From Rodentolepis nana (Eukaryota > Platyhelminthes > Cestoda > Cyclophyllidea > Hymenolepididae): 16,545 nt of DNA. How positions within the stretch are numbered: the first letter of the stretch is position 1; each line of letters begins with the position of its first letter. The notes under the pieces are model-generated. The model searched no databases. It was not told the DNA's origin and saw only the letters and a program-made list of their open reading frames with translations. Positions 1 to 12,600 of this stretch are shown piece after piece. The DNA is taken from assembly GCA_900617975.1 (NCBI GenBank), contig UZAE01000945.1, positions 1 to 16,545 on the forward strand, in the 5' to 3' direction. The translations under genes were made by a program, and so were the position numbers.

Positions 1-105
1 CCCCCTCCTCTCGACTTATTTTCACTTTGATGTTCCTTCCCCTCTGTGAAGCCTGAAGTCAACTAAAGGACTAATGATAACCATCAACGTGCATGGCATT
101 TGATA
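1..105 (+). repeat. Dispersed repeat, copy 1 (truncated by the window edge)
   Basis: Positions 1-105 align without gaps to 16420-16524 in the same orientation, with 14 mismatches (about 87% identity). A perfectly conserved 29-base core at 23-51 contains CTTTGATGTTCCTTCCCCTC. The copy runs off the left edge, so the full element is longer. This is a dispersed, probably transposon-derived sequence of unknown family. Confidence 0.8.
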
Positions 106-1221
106 AATACATAATTTTTTCCTACCAATGAATTTTAAAAAAATATTTCTCTCTAAATCAGGGGATTGGTGAAGTAATTTATTGAATAATCAGAGCACTT
201 TCTTGATCGAATCTTATATCGCTCAGAAGAAAATTAAGGAAGAATGGATTTGGCGGGAAAATTAATTTATAATAAACCAAACTACTTGGTGATTTTATTC
301 ATTTCTTTTAATATCCATATGTTAGAGTACATTTGAGTTCACATTTGTTTCATTGAGTACTCCTATTAAGGTAAACTTATAATTGATAAAAGACGGAGGA
401 GAATTAAGATAAAATAGATCCAGCCTAGATAAATAAAAGATCAATTTCCAAGTGGTAAAATTGTATTAATTTAATATTTTATTCTTTTAACTGTGCATAG
501 TAAATAGTATTTATTGCAAACTATAGATTTCTACATTCTTTTACGATTCTTGATCGAAGTATAAGAAAATCGATTATCTTAAGTATTCTAAGGCGGATCA
601 AATGTTGCCAATTTGGCAATTTGCATGAAATATTTCTAAACAGGCGCATGAATTAATTATAACTAAGACCATTTTGAAGCTTTATATTATCAAAGAAAAA
701 TTTCGATCCCATAGGGTTTATGTTTAAAATAAAAAGTCAAAATTTTGAACTTCATTTAAAAATCGATTTATGTCAGCAAGTTCGTCGAATCTAAATAAAT
801 AGAAGACCAGGCAAGATCACAGTGTTTTAAAAAAAAACAGATTTGATTAGACCACGTTTTAAAAAAAGGATGGATCATAAATCTCTAAACTAGACCATTA
901 GGATTGTCACTCTTTTTATCGCTGAAAATTTGCAGGTTTATCGTTTTGAAAATACGGAATACAACCGAAAGTACAAGTGGTAAGGCACAAACAGGAGAAA
1001 ATAGAATTTTAGTTTATCAGCCTTGAGCAAATTTACTTTTTTTTAACTTTCAAAAGAACTATCCATTATTAGTATATATATATATATAAGTTATAAAGTG
1101 GTCCGAATTCGTTCTAACAGTTCTTTAAAAGTAAACAGACAAAGGCGGTATCATTTCGTGAAAATTTAGTCTAAAGAATCCCGACAAGAAACCATCACAA
1201 CGCCGCTTAATTATTTAAAAG

Positions 1222-1238
1222 TATTATTATTATTATTT
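1222..1238. repeat. Short (ATT)n tract
   Basis: About five ATT units occur in otherwise unremarkable AT-rich intergenic DNA. Confidence 0.8.
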
Positions 1239-2793
1239 CAAATGGCAGGCTTTATGATATTTATCATTAGCCCTTTATTTAAAAGTATATCCCGACAATT
1301 GGTTGTTAACGGTCTGATTGAGAGTTCAATTTTTCCGCCTTAAGAATATTACTGCCTTTTCTCAAACGTTTCGTGTTGGCTCACAGTGCGATATACGGCA
1401 TATAGTTCTGTTTAACCCTAGTAATGCCAAATGTCTAGTGGATAGAACGCCTAAAATTGATAACTACGAAATTGAAGATTTTCTTGGTTGGTGATTAAGA
1501 TGCCCATGACCATCAATATGCATACAATGAAAGTGTATAAGTGGAAAAATTAATTTTTTTACTTAGCAATACTCCTTAGGGCATTGTTACAGACAGAATG
1601 AGTGTTGCAAAGAAATCAATTTCTTCATACTTGGAAATATTTAGTAACTAGGGTCTTGAAAAGTCTTATGGCGGGCTAAACAATCGGCACTGTTTAGAAT
1701 AAAACCACACCCAGACTTACCTAGAACGATTCCAAATACTTTCAGAACTTTGAACAACTTGACTTATCACCCATTGGGCCTCCACAGTTATGTCCAATTT
1801 CACCTTCTGTACTTTTCTTAAATGCCATCATACACATTATCTAATCTATGACGGTCTCTGAAGACAAAGGGGGCAAACAGTAATCCACCTTGAATGAAGC
1901 ATTACACGACACTTTAAAACTAACCGTCTACGTCTTACACATCGTAATTTACAAACTATATTGGATCACTTTGCAACGTTGTTTAAGTAATATTGATAAG
2001 TCTGTAAACATAATGAGAAGAAAATAACAAAATTGTTGTAGACTTACTGTTTTGAAAGTGCCGCTGCTGTTCCACTATAGGAATGGTTGTTCATTTTCTG
2101 CCTTGCATTGCGGACGTAGCCTGATTATATAAATTGGAAAAAACAAACATTAATACCCTTTTTATGAAACTAACTACCAATCATATTAGAACTCATTATT
2201 AGTAAAACAGAAAGTTTTAATCACCCGTTGTGTTAAGCGATTTCACCAACAGACAAACAAAGTGACATAATGTTAGCAACGATAGATCAATTGTGAATTC
2301 GGAACGCAATGGAAATCATCGCTTACTATTAAATTGTCAGCTTTGTTAGAAATTTTAAACAAGATCACTCTTAATAAAACTGACATTATAATTCCCTAAT
2401 GGACGATTAAAATAGAGCACAATAGCATAGTAATCCTGAGTTCCAATTGATATATGACAACTAATAAAACGAATATTAAACAACCACTAGCCTGCATTTC
2501 TCAGTCGTGCAGAGAATTAATTTTACTGATATTGGTTACAACTATGATAGTTTAACAATTGTCAATGTCATGACCTCCGACACAATAAGGCTGGAAGAGA
2601 ATTAATTAGGGAAAAAAGTAGTGTCTAGTGTTTTCAATAAAAATAAAAAAATTGACTTTCAGTTTGGGTAAACTTTAGTTATCATTCCTCTGTGCATACC
2701 TTCCACTCTCGTTGCATGGCTAAATATCAACTCATCTAATGATCTATAATCAGCTTTGGTCTAGTTTATTGCATTTTCCAAAGAGGTATTCCC

Positions 2794-2816
2794 AATACAC
2801 CCGTAGTGGGTGTATT
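2794..2816. repeat. Perfect 9-bp inverted repeat (hairpin)
   Basis: AATACACCC, five bases (GTAGT), then GGGTGTATT: a perfect 9-bp stem with a 5-base loop in intergenic DNA. The stem is relatively GC-rich for its surroundings. No poly-T or gene end sits beside it, so its role is unknown. Confidence 0.7.
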
Positions 2817-3736
2817 CATTCACTCAAACACTGACAACTAGAGTTTGATAAGGTGTAAGCAGGCAAGAGTAACACAACAAGAAGATCAGTCTGACAGATT
2901 ACGGACTCTATTGTTTGTGCGAAATTCTGACACCACCTCCTGGTAACATGTGAATGAAATGAAAGTAAAAATTATTACTATTCGATCTTGAATAGATTAA
3001 CCGACAAAAACATGGAAGATGAGATTAATTGTTTGGAAGTCCGGTTTATATATACGGAAAGAATAAATAGAGTTGAGATTAGACGGGTTCATTCCATAAA
3101 AATGAATTGAGGTCTATTAGAGAGTGAATGAAATGAAGTAACTCAATACAATTTTGAAGTGACATACGTATAGAATGAGAGTTAAAGCCACCAGGGGCAA
3201 ACAGATGAGGTAAGAACTAATAAATTGACGCCAGTTGTAAAATTTTCGTATAATTATATTTCCTTTCAATGATTAATTTTATTTTCATGCAAATCTAGGG
3301 AGCATTTGGACTTTTAGAAGTTTTATTCCCTTTTATAAGGAGCGCCCCTTGATGGAGAAAGAATTTATCGATTTACACCCCGCTCGTTTTCTACCAATAG
3401 GTTTTTGAGCTTTACTCTATCACTTAGAAAGAGTTTCAGCCTTCGTATTACCCTCTCTATAAATAAATGTTCTGGTGTCTATCTTTTTTTGGCATTCTAC
3501 ATGTTTGGAAGAATAATAGCTTTTTAACAATTTAACATTTTTTACTTCCATTCTGGTTTAGCTTTAACGATTGGCAATTTTATGAAAAGAAATTCGTCTT
3601 TATAATCTCAATAAAATGTGATAGGTAGTAAGGCCTTCAACTACATTTAAGTTAATTGTGAAGTCACTTTGATTAGTGCTTTTCTGTGCAAATGGAAGAA
3701 TAAGGAAATTGGTGCAAACTTCAAAGGATATAGATC

Positions 3737-3742
3737 TTTATT
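3737..3742 (-). terminator. Poly(A) signal AATAAA of the C1 gene
   Basis: On the minus strand GTAAAATAAAGATC holds a canonical AATAAA 35 nt downstream of the TAA at 3777. It predicts cleavage at roughly 3712-3725 and a very short 3' UTR of about 55-65 nt. Confidence 0.7.
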
Positions 3743-3776
3743 TTACTACTGAAACAAAAACAGTCCAACCTTCGAG

Positions 3777-3856
3777 TTAAGGTTGATGGACATGATAAGT
3801 TGATTTAAATTCCTCATTGACAGCGAATTCACACAGCTTGGCTTTCAGTGATTTTT
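3777..3856 (-). CDS. C1 gene, last coding exon with stop
   Basis: The acceptor is TAATGCAG; the exon gives two bases (AA, completing GAA, Glu), then 25 codons and TAA at 3779-3777. The peptide is EKSLKAKLCEFAVNEEFKST followed by YHVHQP at the C-terminus, a short charged, probably helical end quite unlike the Ser-rich tail. Phase 1 is exactly what the previous exon requires, and an AATAAA signal follows 35 nt later; together these make the exon convincing despite its small size. The 'L-x-x-K-L-x-E-F' pattern faintly recalls the segment before RA domains in RASSF proteins, but the frame stops here. Confidence 0.77.
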
Positions 3857-3979
3857 CTGCATTATTCAATCAAAGAAATTAAATTAAATTATATTTTCAT
3901 GTGATTACCAGCTGTGAACCTCAATAGTTTTATTTCTTAGCTGTAATAGAATTATATGCGTTTCATACGCAGTCGTATT

Positions 3980-4071
<92 letters not shown>

Positions 4072-7000
4072 CGGAATAAAGAGTTTACTAAGAAATATAG
4101 ATTCAGGTAGTCGGAGAGAATTGGTCATGTTTGAACTCAATAAGATTGTTTTTTTTTGCTTTCAGCTTGTCTGAAATTTTGCAACTTAAGTAATCAATTT
4201 TCCAAATGCATTAAATAATTCAGCAATAAAGCATAATGTTGTTGGCGAACGTTTATTCTGATAACAAATTAATGGGGCAACATTTTTTTCATCTCTAACG
4301 AAGGAAAATCACTTAACATAAAAGCGTAATCAAGCAACAAAATTGAGGAAAGAAGCAAAAATCAAAATAACCCCTAAATGACGTGAATTCATAGAGGTGC
4401 ATGTATTTCTACTAAATCTTTACCACAAATAGAAGTGCTTTAAGCCTATCGTATTTCAACAAGTGTTTTTTTTGAACAGTTGTGGTTAAAAATATTATTT
4501 GTTTTGGTGGATTCCATGGGAACAAAATTAGAAGTTTGACACCAGCTTCTTTATGGATGGAGGCAATCAGTTCAGGAATGCTTTGGCAATAACTAAATGT
4601 TGTAATCGCCTAATGGCAGTGAATTACACTTCCACACCACATGTCACAAATATGCACACCTAATTGATTAACTCTCTGGCAACCTCTGAATTACGAAAAA
4701 AACACAAACCGATGCGCATATTTCTTGCTTAATCATGCACAAACCATTCTTACTCAAGTGAGTATAGCTCATTCTCGATATGACCTTGATATCGATTGTT
4801 TTTGCATTAAAACCTTTTCAAATGACCTATCTTTCATGCTTTAGCAGAATAAATGATTATCTAGCCACGTACTGTTTTGATTTTTCAATGGAAATTAAAT
4901 TCGCAACTCAAAACTAATTAACACGATAAAAAGTTTTAAAAAATGTTTACCGGACAGATTAAGGGTACTGGAGAATATTAACTTCCTGAAGGAATAACTC
5001 TTATGTAATACTTGACTAGAAGAACGCATAAGTTTGAAGGGAGGCTTCATGGAATCTTGTAGAGCTATTAAAATCAATGAGACACCCCGTAGTTTAGATG
5101 TTGATTGTTAGAGCAGAATTAATATCGAGGGTTGTTGATTATTGTAAACAAAGGCGATATAAGTTGCGCATTTAGGTAAAACAAGGCCAAACAACGTAAT
5201 AGAAAAGCAACAACAGAGGAGCAGTAAAGGGGAAGGAAGATAGGTGGAAGAAAGTAAATGGTTATTTTTTCATAATAAAAATATTTAAAATAAACTGAGC
5301 ATAAATCCCTAGCCCATAAAAGTATATGCAAAGAAGAATATACGCAGGCCTATATGAATCAGAATGTGGACAAATAAGCTCCAAACCTTTTATAAGTGTG
5401 CTTGATGAATCAATGCGTTACTCACATATGAAGGTAGTACGAATCATTATGAAAGCCTGCTCTCACCAGTCATAATCTTTATGTTTCATGGTCTCTAAAC
5501 TTTATAGACTTAATGCCTCTTCCTATTCATTTGGGTTATCTATGTAATATGTCTCAATAAAGTTTGTTTTCCTATTTAAAAAAGCCCTATTCGCAGGTTG
5601 CCTCACAGTCCAATATTCAGGTCACACAGCTCTTGATTGATTGATGGTTACAGGAGACAAAAATTTGTATCAACCCGATTTTGTTTCAACTTTTTAACAT
5701 TAATAATATGATGCCGACTCGCATATGCTGCTTACTAGATATCTAAGGGATAAATAAATCATGAATGGAAAACTAAGACTTCCTATTACTAAAGCGGCTT
5801 AGAGGACTCTTGTAGTACAATAAAGTATCTAAAGACTTAATCGTATCAAGGGATAACTTACGAGAAATGGGTTCAGGAGAAGTGAGACCAACTTGAGAGC
5901 CTCCGCGATGATGTGTTTGGCTAAAACCGGAGTTGCTTCTTTTGACTTTGGCTTCTTCATTGATGATTGGGGAGATTGGCGCTTCACTGGGAGAGAAGGA
6001 AGGATTTTGAAGAGGTGAACCAGATGCACTTTCGCTCATTAACTCGTTGAAACTGCTATTTCGACAATGGAAGATATCTTCTGTAGAAGCAGTAAGACCT
6101 AATGATCTGCTGTCACCACGATCTCCACTACTTGCAGTGTCTTCTAAAGGACTCGTGAAGTTTCCAACTAAAGTGAGACAAAAGCAACATAGGAAGAAAT
6201 CTATTCCATGTGACGAAGGAGAAGGGATTTTTACAAATAACGAATCAAGAATTTGGGTGCACACAAAACAACAAATAACATCAGAAAAGGAAACCTGATA
6301 CTCCTGCTGTCCAATTAAGAAACGAGAAAAGTCATATGACAAACCATCGATATTCCCAATGCAATAAACCATTCTGTATGAAAATCTTCATAAAATGTAG
6401 GAAAGAGAGACTATTTAAATTATTTTGACAATAACTTTTGAAAACATGGAAAATCTTTGATACTCTTAACTACCTATAGTTCAAGAATGGGAAATACCGA
6501 TTATTGTGGCTAAGAGCAGTAAATAACGCCCTATTTCCCTCGGTTGAGCGAATAATCTACAAGGTGCCAAGAAGTATCTATCCAATTAGATTGTCTCTGA
6601 GGAAAAGAATAATCAATCTCTTTACCCTTCCAATGATTTGAAAATATCTACTGAAAATTGTCACTCACTATGTTAAGGTAGGACATTTTACTCTGAAATT
6701 AATAAATATTCTTGGTCGTACTAATTTTTTGCATCCTTCATACGATTTGTTATTTAATTCAATATTTATTTTTTTTGCGTTCATTTTTATTTGAACTCAA
6801 TGTCCAAGCGCAGACGATTAATTTTGCTCAAAGTATTAAGTCTTGGTTCATTTGAAAGTTGATTTTTTGTTAAGTTTGTTCCAATTTGGATCTTTTAATT
6901 TCTACCTATTGTTGTACAAAAACGCGAAAAAACAGGATGTTGCAAAGCGCTATTCTCTTGTTTTTGATCAACCACTGAAATGGGTTTTATTTCTGGTTAT

Positions 7001-9592
7001 CTTGAAATCATGCTATCAAAAGTGAATTTTTTCTTGTGTTTTAAAAAACAATTAATTTGCCGATAAATCGATAAAGTACAAAAAAGAGAAAGGCTCAGAA
7101 AAATTCCCGGCGGAACAATGACTTCAAATAGGCAATGAGTGAGGTCTGATCAGGTGTATATACATTTGAGATGATCAAAGTACTTCTCATAGAGTTCTAA
7201 AAAGAACCTCTCTCAAAGCTAGTGAAAAGTTACAATATTAAGTGCACAAATCACACAGCACAAAAGCAGATCAATTCGGGAAGTGCGGAAATATGGTAGA
7301 GAATAGGAATTTGAGTGTATTATTATTTGTATTGTTACCGGAATTGCGCTTGGCATTGTTATGCGAGTTAGCCACAGAGGCTTCAGCCGTGAGCATAGCA
7401 CTCAGGCTGGGTCGATGGTGGCTTCTCCGCTTTCGCACAGTCCAACTACTGTAGATTCGAGAACCTTCAAGAAAAGTTCAGGCCTGTCAAAAATGTCGCG
7501 ATGAAGAAGCATAGAAATCTACCAACTGGTACCGTGAAATCGCACTAGATTTCAGTTTTGGCTTATCATGCTCAAATTAATATCCATGCCATTATTGAAA
7601 TCATTTTGATGGTTGACAGAATTTGAAACCTTCTCTTATAATTAAAAATGAATCCATAAAATTTTAGAAATATTCCATTAACGGAGGTTTTTAATTATAG
7701 AACCATTCATAGTGCAAGATGCATTTATCTATTTTAAAATCTATTTAAAATCAATTTTAAAATTGATTGAAAGACTAAAATTAAATAAGGACAGTGCTTA
7801 AGCTGTGGACGAGTTGATCGATGAGATTTTAAGCCTCAACCGTTTTATAACCATATTTTCACTTCATTGTGAAATATAGGTAGTGCACTTGCGTAAATTT
7901 CAAAACCACCAATGAATACCGTCAGTAACACAACCTGAAGCCAATCAGATAAGAAATTCACATTATAGGTATTCGACTGAAGAGCAGAACTGACCAGAGT
8001 GGTTGAACATTCACCCTATTAGAGATCACATGTGAGGCATGATTTCACAACCTCAGATTTAGTAGACTACTATTTTTCTGTAATGACTATCGTGTTCTGC
8101 TATTTCAAACTTTGGGATGAATAAATTTGAATTAGATTACTTAATAACACAGCGAAACGACGTCTAAGACAGACACAACAAATGAGGCCCACAAAACAGA
8201 CAAATTTAAGGACGCAAACCACGATAATTATGGCCGCTCCAAATAGGAATTGGGATAGCCGGTGTTGCATTAAGACGCAGATTTGGCCGTTGAAGGCTAG
8301 TTCTTCGTTGAATCACATTCTTAAGGGAGAAGCGGCGTGATATCCTGTTCATTTGGGACAGCAATCCTGAGAAATCAAATTCAACCATCACATTTAAATT
8401 TAGTTACAAGGCACTATGGGTGTGAAATTCCGACATCTCGGGATTGTATATCGACCTGGAAATCTCCAAAGTTACAAAGATTCATTTTATGTCTGCGTAA
8501 GCGCGCATTAAAACAAGCGGGTAAAAGAGTTCTAATATTTCTTTGGAAAAAATATTGATAACTGCGGTTAAAATGCATCATTACATTACTTGTCAAATAT
8601 CTTCATTTTGATAATTAAAAAATCCATAATTGAGATGATACTTCGTTAAAAAAGGAAATAAATTTTGTTTAAGAGAATCAAATTGAGAATAATTCAAGGC
8701 CAGTTAATAGGATGCGCATTTGAAAACTCATCATGGGCATCATCATAAAGCACATTTCCACACAGCTAACACTAGTTTAAAAGTATGGTTCATCATTCCA
8801 TTCACTGGACGAATCCATGATTTTCACCTTTGCTGGTACTCATGGTGACGACCATATCAAAGATGTTCGTCCACCATCACCATTTTCTGAACATTCTAAA
8901 TGTTTTACAATAACTTTTACAGACCCACTAGAAGCATATCTAATTGTGTCTCAAAATAGCCTTTTACAGAATTTATCATTGAGTAAACTTGCATAACCCA
9001 GTTGTTAATGTTACCAATTTGTTCCAATTCAAGGAAGTTCATTTCGATAAACACGGAAAATCATAATCTTTTCGACCAATGATGCTTTGCCTACCTGAAG
9101 AATTTGTTTGTTCAGGCAAAGTGGGGTATTGAGAACTTGAGGCTGGAGAATTCATGGTACTGGAGGAACGAGGTACAGAGAAGGAAGTGATATTTGGAGG
9201 GGTTCCAGAGGAAGCACTCATGGATACATTTGAGACTGAGCTTCGACTCAGATTTGAAGACTTGCTATCCTTGGTACAGGCCTCTTTCAAACCTGATTTG
9301 CAGCGATGGTGGATGCTGATATCACAAGCTAAATAAGAATAGTGGAGATAGTAAACTTCAAGAAAAATTCTGCTTATTTTTCGAAGATGATTATGCAAGT
9401 TCGCATCAATCCCCTAGTAATTAGTAATTAAAATAATAAATGCGTTTACACGACATGACTAACCATCCAAATTAATGATTTTTAAACTGTTTTGTGATAA
9501 CTTGAATACTAATTCACGCAATAACCAATGGCAAAAAATCTTGAAAATGTAGCTTTGAGTCATTACATAGCACAAGGCGGTAAAATATATAA

Positions 9593-9647
<55 letters not shown>

Positions 9648-12600
9648 ATTGTGGTACTAGGTAAAAAAATATTTGTTTGTTCTGCCAGAAGTGTGGGAGG
9701 TTTTCGAACAAAGCCATACTTCTTTCAACTGTTAAAACTTTTCTTCATTCAATTACTTGATGGCAACGAGAAAAGAAAATAGTCGAAATCCACATAAATC
9801 TTGAAGGTGATTCGCGGTAGTCATTAAAATGGAGCGATTTTGGTATCTACTAAATTCTCCCTAAACGCTGTATACAGAATCCAGAAAATTGTAACGGAAA
9901 AAACGACTAAAGGAAAGTTACATAACAGACGACCAAATCTGACAGATTTTCTCAAAACACCGATATACAAAAAGTGTGTTGAAGAATTCTGACAGCATAA
10001 GTCGTGCTTTACCGGCACAGATAGTTAAAAATATCAGTCTCCATAATGAAATTAACCCCCAAGGAAAACCTCGCCACTACTAATTAGATGTATACAGAAT
10101 CAACTTCTGCAAAATGAAATCTAAATTCCCTTTTCGACTTGACGTCTACTCCATTACTCTAAAGTCCAAAACTCAAAGAAGCTAGAATATGAAAAGGACA
10201 ATATTTCAACGAGGAAGTCGACTCAATGAGAAATGACTTCACCGCCGACGCTAATAATATGGTCTGGTTCCTCAACCTGAAGTCCAATTTATTTCATATC
10301 ATTGTCAAAATTATGGTAATAACATCCAGGTCATAAAAGTAATTACTCTACCTCGTGCCAATTAGTGGTTAATTAGCCATTCTCAAGATGAATCTAGGGG
10401 AAAATAAAACGTTTTTTTTCAGCAATAAAATAAATAACTCCTAGAACTTTGCTAAGAGACACAATGAATTATTAAAACATGGTTTTGGAACGTGAATTAG
10501 CGCCAGTAAAAAACATGCCGGAACAAAGTGTTTTCATAGCCAAAATTTCCCGATTGCATAACCAATGAAATTGCGAATTTTGCCAGCCCTTGTGGCACCT
10601 AAAACGACACGCGCCAATGGCTCAAGAATTCCCCATTTCGATATGGCCAAGCTTTTAAGTATTTGCATTTCGGAAGATAATTTTTGTAACATAATAACTG
10701 CTGACCTTGAGGCTTGTTCAAGTAAAGAAGGCTCGTCGACTTTCTTACCAATCCGGGAATTAGAATTTCTATTCAGAAATATTCCCAAAAAATTTTAAAA
10801 AGTATGCATAGTCAGATAATGTGCATTTGATTTCAGTAAATATTTGAATCAATTTTATGACCATATTATTTTGAATAAGTAATAACGGAATCTAGCCTTA
10901 GTTTTCGTTCGTTAAGAATTTTTTGAAGCTTTAGAACGTTATGCTAGTGGCTATGACTTGATTATTCATTTCAATTTATTCAAGGTTAAAAACGCTTGAA
11001 AAATTATTGGAAAAATGCCTTTATTAAGAGGTATATATTAATTATTTAAAGGGACCACGTGATCACCATCAGCTCGAATTAAATGGATTGCTATTTGAAC
11101 TAGCAATTTTTATTTGATCAGCCAGAGAATAAGAGGCAAGGCAACCATTACTTAGGCACCGTTCAAAAAGTGCTTAATAGTTTTAAATGTTTTTTTCATT
11201 ATGACTAAGAATCTTCTTATTTTGTATACAATGAATCATTTGTTTAGGACATATACAAACATGATAAGCATGTCTGATAACAAGAAACATGAAGGTATCT
11301 AATTACAATGTTAATTTATTTATCATAAGCACATTACTATCTGAAGGTCATTGTGTCTGTAGAGTTTTCTTGAAGAATGCCGTTTATAAGTATCGGGTTA
11401 AAATTTTAAAAGGAAGCCTTCATTTATTTGCTCAAAAGTAGTATTAATTTCAAGAACAATGACGTGGCTATTTAAATTATGTTGAACAAATGTACGAATG
11501 ATATCTGTAGCAAGGTTAATAAAAAATATGAGGTATGTATAGATTTTTTAGTTGTCACAACAATAATTTACCTTGACATGTGAGCCCTTGGGGCGCAAGA
11601 CCCCATATGAGACCACCGCATACAGAACATTCGGCGACACGATCAAAACTTCGATCCTGCAGAGAGTGACCCTTTTGCGAATGCTGAAATAAATAAAAAA
11701 AATGTGTTTCCTTGAAATGACGCTACCTTCATTCTCGTATTCGTATCGAACCGCTGTGCAGAAATGCCATTACTTTAGTTAAATTTCATGCATCTACGTA
11801 CTAACCTGCGTGAAAGCAGCCTCAATAATCTGAAATAGTTTCAGATTGAACAGTTTCAAACTGAAGCATACTTGTTTATATCTGAAAATGAAAATTTAAC
11901 CTTACCCTTGACTTCCAGCTCCCAAAGAGAGCGTTAGAAGATTTGGACTTGATTTTGGAGTTGAAGGATGGAAGCTTGTCCCAATTGGTGACTCCAACGG
12001 CTGAAAGATTTCCTGAAATGCTTCCAGAGAGGTTGGTGGAGCCAAAATTTGAATTTCCCGATGCTTGAGAAGAGGCTGCTGCCAAATTTTCAATTGATCT
12101 ACAAGGATGACATTGAAATTGAGCAACATGTGCAATTCATCAATAGGCTTATTATAAAAAAAATTATTTCAATTTTAGCATTTCAGATTCAAGTAACATT
12201 TAAATAGAACCATTCAATTGATAAAATATTTACCAATGAGTTCCAAACTCGTGTCATCTACCCTGCAGATAGCACTTTTACTGTCGAATACGCCTCGCAC
12301 TTTTAAAACTAAACTAAAAATTTTTTCAAGCAACTATCAATAATGACCCCTTTAATGTTTTAGCTAGTCACATAATAACATTGGAGACTACTTCAGGATT
12401 ATCTAACTAAAGTAGATACATGTTACTTATGACAAATGATCTACTGTGTCACCTTGGAACTCCCAAGGGAATTTATCTTTTACAAAAGATACAACGGTTA
12501 TTGAGAACATGGTCATTTCAATCGGAAACAGAGTCGATGCCCTATTAACTGATAGGAGTGATTCATATCATAGAATACAGTTTACTTAAAAAACGCCATT

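Larger units (their letters stand above)
106..3719. other. Intergenic region beyond the 3' end of the C1 gene
   Basis: No exon chain, long open frame, tRNA or recognised transposon was found on either strand. It holds the (ATT)n tract at 1222, a short TA run at 1072-1088, the hairpin at 2794, a 14-base direct repeat (GTGAATGAAATGAA at 2950 and 3124) and a TATAAATAAATG near 3459 with no evident gene after it. Confidence 0.6.

Noticed and set aside
3777..3856. Calling the gene a RASSF protein
   Set aside because: The C-terminal L-x-x-K-L-x-E-F pattern is only a faint resemblance, and no RA or SARAH domain follows.
3956..4174. Plus-strand ORF with an Ile-Tyr repeat
   Set aside because: It is simply a reading of the (TA)n microsatellite; the same applies to the ORFs at 9514-9717 and 9528-9782.
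6047..6298. Plus-strand ORF
   Set aside because: Antisense shadow of the exon at 5862-6167; the plus ORFs at 9154-9336 and 7242-7454 are likewise shadows of exons.
5773..6372. Single 199-residue minus-strand ORF taken as a gene
   Set aside because: Clear acceptor (6168) and donor (5861) sites show that only 6167-5862 is coding; both ends of the ORF are intron.
11902..12135. Minus-strand frame reading DQLKIWQQPLLKH...
   Set aside because: Wrong frame of the exon at 11906-12098: splicing in this frame would destroy the C1 motif encoded by the next exon.
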